Position numbers and translations under genes: made by a program. Of a stretch of DNA of 64,000 nt, positions 59,287 to 64,000 are shown one piece after another. The DNA is taken from assembly GCF_002878395.1 (NCBI RefSeq), contig NW_025861591.1, forward strand, positions 134,486 through 198,485, given 5' to 3'. The notes beneath the pieces are model-generated. The model did no database searches. It was not told the origin of the DNA and was given only the letters and a program-made list of their open reading frames with translations. The stretch comes from Capsicum annuum (Eukaryota; Streptophyta; Magnoliopsida; Solanales; Solanaceae). Each line of letters begins with the position of its first letter. Positions within the stretch are counted from its first letter, which is position 1.

Positions 59287-60766
59287 AATATTATCACAAT
59301 AGGCAATTGAATGTTGATAATAAGAACAAGTGCCAAAAGGGCTAAATTAAATGACAAGCCGCATGAGGGAAAAAGTATTGACAAGCCCCACGATGTCTAA
59401 AGTAAATGAACATAAAGGAGAAGCAAGGACGAGTAAACCTCCCTAACTCATCATTCACCATTAATGACAATTTATGAATAGATACATGAATATATAACAT
59501 GATTATCTAAACTATTATTGGGTATCAAGCATAGTTAATAGCATAGCTTCCCATGTAGTCAATAAACATGCATTCTAGAATTATTAACACCAAGACTCAA
59601 AAAAATTGCAACACGAGGAATTTCTAGCATGATCAATGGTTTAATTACTAAACAAAAGTATATGATGAGAAATAGCATATTTCATAGCTACTCATAGTTT
59701 TAACCATAACTTGGCCAACAATCATATACTTCGCTTTCAATGTCATTACCATAATACATTTACCATAGTTAGCCAACATGCTTTCAAGGGAGCAATTCCA
59801 AGGCCTTTAGTACGCGTCTAACGTCTTCAAAAGAACTACCTCAATCCAAACTTAAGGTGGGTCAAGAACCCCCTACTAATTTCCCAAATATATTCTATGT
59901 CCAACTTATACCCGAGACTAGGCTAAGGTATCTAGATTAACACCCACATCTATAGCAAGCCACCAATAGTACTAAGGTAATGGTCTTTCCCAAATACCAC
60001 TCCTAACTTAACCGTATCAACTAAGGCAATTACATTAATGTAAGCAACTAGGATCAACTTACCCATAACATGAGTGGCAAGGTCATACGCATCTAGATAA
60101 TATAACTAGAGCATCCTCGTTCATACCATATGACATGAAGTCTAATTCACCAAGATTCAAGCCTATAAGTCAAACATTCCATTCACTGAGATGAAGAGTC
60201 CTAAATGACTTAACTAAGCCCAAGTCTTACCATTAAAATTGAAACACCTAAAACCTACCCCAATCTAATAAGATATAACAATTATACTATAACATAGCTT
60301 AATCTAACTGCTAAACCTTCAATTTTTCTTTGGACAAGCTTCTTTAAGGTACCAAACAATCAAAAATGCGATCTACACATAGTAACGAGAATATTGATAC
60401 TCATATTGAACCATTGTGCTTCAGGTTCAAAAACTATACCAAAAAAACCCAAGTGGGTCCTGCTTAACAGAAACATATTTCTAGTGTCAACCCAATGTTC
60501 ATACACCGTAAAGGTATCATGGCCCTCAAGAAATAGGTAAAGACTAAGCTTATTTGGGGGTAAACTAATACCCAAGTTATTTGGGGTTTTGGCTTAGAAT
60601 CCAAGAAATTCAAGCATAAAATAGAAGGATTCATACCTCAATTGTGATGTTAATCAAGAAAATATATGTTAAATAAGCTCCCATGACACTCACAAGACTC
60701 AATTTTTTAGGGTTTTGTTGGTCTCAAGGAAGACTGAAAGTGCCTACAATGCGGCCCAAAGGGCCG

Positions 60767-60773
60767 TTAAATA
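60767..60773 (-). promoter_or_regulatory. TATA-like box of the minus-strand LTR
   Basis: Minus strand TATTTAA in GGGTATTTAACGGCCC, followed about 85 bases later by AACAAAACCCTAAAAA. Its position in the LTR (about 555 bases from the start) is comparable to the TATA box at 54100. Confidence 0.45.
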
Positions 60774-61326
60774 CCCATCCCTGGCAAATAAATGCCGCTA
60801 TAGTACAAAATCGACTGTTATGGCAATTATACAGTCACCATAGGCCTTGCCACGCTCGCAGTGCGATCACCATTGCACCAAAAACATAAAAAAAATTTTA
60901 AGTTTCCAATGACACCCAGGGATCCCTAAAAAATCTGATATATGCAAATGAACTATGCAACCGCACTAAATTTGATGTTTTGAATGTGTAGGCAAAGTCA
61001 GCTTTTCTATTCGAGTTCGTTCCGACCTAATGTGGGTCCCATAACTAAACTTCCAATTTTTTAACTTTCCAACCAATAAAATTGATATTCTGAAGCTATT
61101 GGTGCAGTCAAATTTTCATCCAAGATCATTTTATTGAAGTTTTCACCCAAGGGCAATTTGGAACCAGCTAAGACTTCTAAATAGGGAATTGACATTAAAA
61201 ACCAAAGGAATTGCGTGTAACTGAGCTATCAGTTCTCGCATGTCATAAATGACATTAGAAGCTATGGAAAAGCTATAACAACAAAAATAAGAGAAAATAA
61301 GAAAAATAACCTGAAGGATCATTACA

Positions 61327-64000
61327 ATATCCATTACTAAAGGAACTTTTGTCTCTAAAAGTTTAAGATGAGGAAATACTAAAAGTCTCGAATAGGAAAG
61401 GATATTAGGCCCATATCTCGCTCTCGATCTCTCAAGTCACTTCCTCCTCTAGGTGGTGCCTCCACTGGACCTTATTTATAGGAATCTCCCTAGTAAGAGA
61501 TCACCTCACATCACTGGCCAAAATTAGCACAGGCTCCACCACAAAGGTCAAATTCTCATCTAACTTGACTGATTTCCATCTAAGCACATGAAACGAATCA
61601 GGAATATACCATTACAACATAGAGACATGGCAACCTGGATGAAGAACAACAAAATATTGAGGTAAAGCAAACTCATAAGCTACCCCACCAACTATGCAGA
61701 AAATCTTAAAAGGACCAATGTATTGAGGACTAAGATTACCCTTCCCCACATCTCATCACACCCTCCATGGATGATACATGGAGGAATACACGATCATAAA
61801 CTCCAAATCTTAAGTCATGAAGCCTATGAATTGTTTAGGCATCTGCCTACTCTAGGCTTCCATCAACCTATGATCTGTATAGGCCTTCAGTCTACTGTAA
61901 GTTGCCCTCAGTCTTTTCTGAATCACCCTGACTCTATCCAATAAGTCCTGAAGTAAATCCGTACCATGGGGTCTCTCCTAAAAAGTCTCAAACCACCCAA
62001 CTAGAGATTGACATCTCCTACCATACGAAGCCGCAAAAGGCACCATCTCAATACTTAATGATAATTGTTGTTATACATAAACTCTACCAAGGCTAAGTGC
62101 TACTCCTACAGATCTTCGAAATCCATTACAAAAGCTCTGAGCCTATCCTTAAGTGCCTGAGTAGTCCACTTAGACTGACCATTAGGTTATAGGTGAAAGG
62201 TTGTAGCCAAATTCACTAGAATACCCAAATTCTCCTAAATACTCTCTAAGACCTCAAAATAAACACTGAGCAATAGTTTAAAATGGTAGAAATGGTTACC
62301 CCATGTAAAAAGACTATCTTCCAAATATAGATATGGGATAATATGTAATTCTCAAGGTCATATGAATAGGAATAAAATGTTCTGACTTGGTCCAACAATC
62401 CACAATCACCCAAATACGATTGGAACCATAGGAAGTATGAGCAACCAACTAATGAAGTCGACAGTAACCTATTCCCATCTCCACTTGAGAATGGGCAACC
62501 TCTATGTCAAACCACGAGGACATTGATGCTCGGTCTTCACCTATTTATAATATAGGCAAAAAACTACAAAGTTTATCACACTAATCTTTATGTCATACCA
62601 CCTGTACAACTGCCTCAAATCTCTATACATCTTTGTAGTACTGGGATGAATGAAAATTCTAGAGCAGTAAGCCTTGTGCAAAATTTACTGAATCAAGTCA
62701 CTAGTCTAGGGAACACAAATACAACCATAAAACCACAAAATTCCATTAGAATCAATAGTGTGCCTCCCAAACACATCACATTATACTTGACGATCACGAA
62801 TCTGCTCAAATAATGAGGACCTCACCTCCACACTAGCCAAAATCCTCCCAGGATCTAAGATATCAAGGCAAACCATCAAATTAGACATAGACTGAATGTC
62901 CAATACTAAAGGCCTCTAAAAACTTACAGCAAGCAAAAAACCCTTACTTCCTTCCTTGTGACACAAGGCATCAGCTACCATATTCACCTTACCCAGATGA
63001 TAAAAAATTAAAATATCACAGTCCTTAAGTAACTCCATCCATCTATGTTGTCGAGCATTAAGCTCTTGCTAGATTAAAAGATTTTGAAGGCTACGATGAT
63101 CAGTGAAATCTCACAATGTACACCATAGAGATAATACCTCCAAATATTGAGTGCATAAACTACCGCCGCTAACTCAAAATCATGAGTGGAGTAGTTTCTC
63201 TCATGCACCATAAGATGTTTAGAAGTATAAACAATGACATGACCCTGGTGCACAAAAACACAACATAGAAAAACACCAAAAGAATTACCAAATATGGTAA
63301 ATCCCCCACCTTCAACAAAAAGAGATAACACGGGAGATGAAGTAAGGAAATCTTTGAGCTTTCTAAGGCTTTACTCATACTGCACGAACCATAAAAAAGA
63401 AACCTACTTCTGAGTCAATCTGGTCGTGGGGGCAAAAATATTAGCAAAGCTCTCAACAAAGCGTCTTTAAAAAACATCAATAAGAACACATAATGACCAT
63501 AATATGTCTTAAAAGCTATCTTCTGGATATCCTCAGCATGAATCCTCAACTAATGGTAACCAAGCATTAAATCAATCTTAGAAAACACTGCTACTATCTG
63601 AAGTTGGTCAAACAAGTCAGCAATTCAAGGTATAGGATAAATGTTCTTCACATTCTCATTATTAAACTACCTATAATCAATGCGCATACGCATAGAACTA
63701 TCTATCTTCTTTACAAAAAATATAGGAGCTCCTCATGGGGTCATACTTGGTTCAATAAAACCGTTACCAATAAGGTCCTGAAGTTAAGAATTTAGATCTT
63801 TAAGATCAATAGGAGACATATAGTAAAGTTCCATAGAAATAGGTAAGGATCCAGGCTTGAGGTCAATAGAAAACTCAATCTCGTTAACAAGAGAAATACT
63901 AGGTTAGTCGATAGGAACACATCGGGAAACTCACAAATAATTGGTACAGATTCAAGCAACGGACTCTCTATATGAATATCATAATTATAAGCAAGATAAG
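61327..64000 (-). pseudogene. pol: Gypsy pol remnant: RT, RNase H, integrase, C-terminal domain
   Basis: Read from right to left on the minus strand. RT: GAPIFFVKK, RMRIDYR and FDQLQ..AVFSKIDLMLGYH (about 63735-63560), then YGHYVFLLMFF, after which the YxDD catalytic block is deleted at about 63460. RNase H: an open stretch 63331-63074 with YTSKHLMVHERNYSTHDFELAAVVYALNIWRYYL. Integrase: a zinc-binding remnant with IHPSTTKMYRDLRQLY (about 62630), a weak core, and PNGQSKWTTQALKDRLRAF (about 62150). C-terminal part: GNLSPQYIGPFKIF (about 61740), LHPGCHVSML, and VQWRHHLEEEVT (about 61455), as in Tekay/Del chromovirus-type integrase tails. Many stops and frameshifts. It runs off the window end. 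Confidence 0.85.
63074..63331 (-). pseudogene. RNase H domain remnant with open frame
   Basis: Eighty-five codons remain open. YTSKHLMVHERNY followed by HDFELAAVVYALNIWRYYLYG is the gypsy RNase H core, where the Glu of the ELAA segment is one of the metal ligands. The first catalytic Asp (YCDAS in the family) is replaced, since the stretch reads IFGNSFG. It is part of the pol remnant above and not functional. Confidence 0.82.

Larger units (their letters stand above)
57733..61326 (-). mobile_element. 3' LTR of a minus-strand gypsy element
   Basis: On the minus strand it begins TGTAATGATCC at 61326 and ends GGTCGTGATA at 57733 (from an expected GGTCGTGACA). It is 3.6 kb. A TATTTAA box (60767-60773) precedes AAAACCCTAAAAAATTGAG, and a donor-like TTGAG|GTATGA follows near 60635. 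Blocks such as CATCAAATTTAGTG are shared with the LTR at 53416-56352, so the families are close. A 40-bp minisatellite lies at 59124-59286. The LTR end lies in the protease of the + element, with GACCT (57728-57732) as the candidate target duplication. Confidence 0.75.

Noticed and set aside
60360..60889. Open frames at 60360-60575 and 60683-60889 as genes
   Set aside because: Both are inside the minus-strand LTR next to its TATA-like box, without domains. They are treated as LTR sequence.

Overview
This window is nuclear DNA of a flowering plant, most likely Solanaceae. It is AT-rich and packed with degenerate Ty3/gypsy LTR retrotransposons whose LTR and gag sequences look like those common in potato, tomato and pepper heterochromatin; the family assignment is inference. 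I see no host protein gene, no rRNA or tRNA gene and no CRISPR array. Every recognisable coding stretch is a broken retrotransposon gene. The texture fits pericentromeric or other heterochromatic DNA.

Layout. (1) 1-809 is the 3' part of an LTR from one gypsy family. (2) 811-43401 is a head-to-tail tandem array of about 18 units, all on the + strand, derived from one LTR retrotransposon. A full unit (about 2.9-3.0 kb) is a 2.4 kb LTR beginning TGTAAYACCC and ending GGGTGTTACA, a tRNA-Met type primer-binding site, a short leader, and the first ~98 codons of a gypsy gag. The gag is cut at the same point in every unit and runs straight into the next LTR. There is no polypurine tract and no pol. 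A second class of short units (S, about 1.6 kb) shares one deletion that removes the 3' half of the LTR and the PBS. A block of about 6.3 kb holding S-L-S units is duplicated with a spacing of about 6.83 kb (24.74-31.10 kb and 31.58-37.92 kb). The array therefore behaves like a kilobase-scale satellite born from a retrotransposon.

(3) 43402-52094 is a minus-strand, gag-only, non-autonomous element of a related family. It has two LTRs of about 3.1 kb, a gag pseudogene with zinc-knuckle remnants, a long noncoding interior, a clear polypurine tract and a degraded PBS. A piece of array LTR (52097-52228) on its right side shows it sits inside the array. (4) 52230-53417 is a foreign LTR 3' end fused to an Athila-like protease/RT remnant. 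(5) 53416-57732 is the 5' part of a Tekay/Del-like gypsy element (LTR, degraded PBS, leader, broken gag, protease). (6) 57733-64000 is a minus-strand gypsy element of a similar family (3' LTR with a 40-bp minisatellite, then integrase, RNase H and RT remnants) inserted into that protease.

The observation most worth following is the array. It is locked into a form that cannot retrotranspose, yet it keeps a promoter-like box, an AG|GTATGT donor-like site and a TTTGTAG acceptor-like site just before the gag ATG. Donor-like sites recur in the other LTR families here. This suggests a leader intron that spans the end of the LTR and the PBS.
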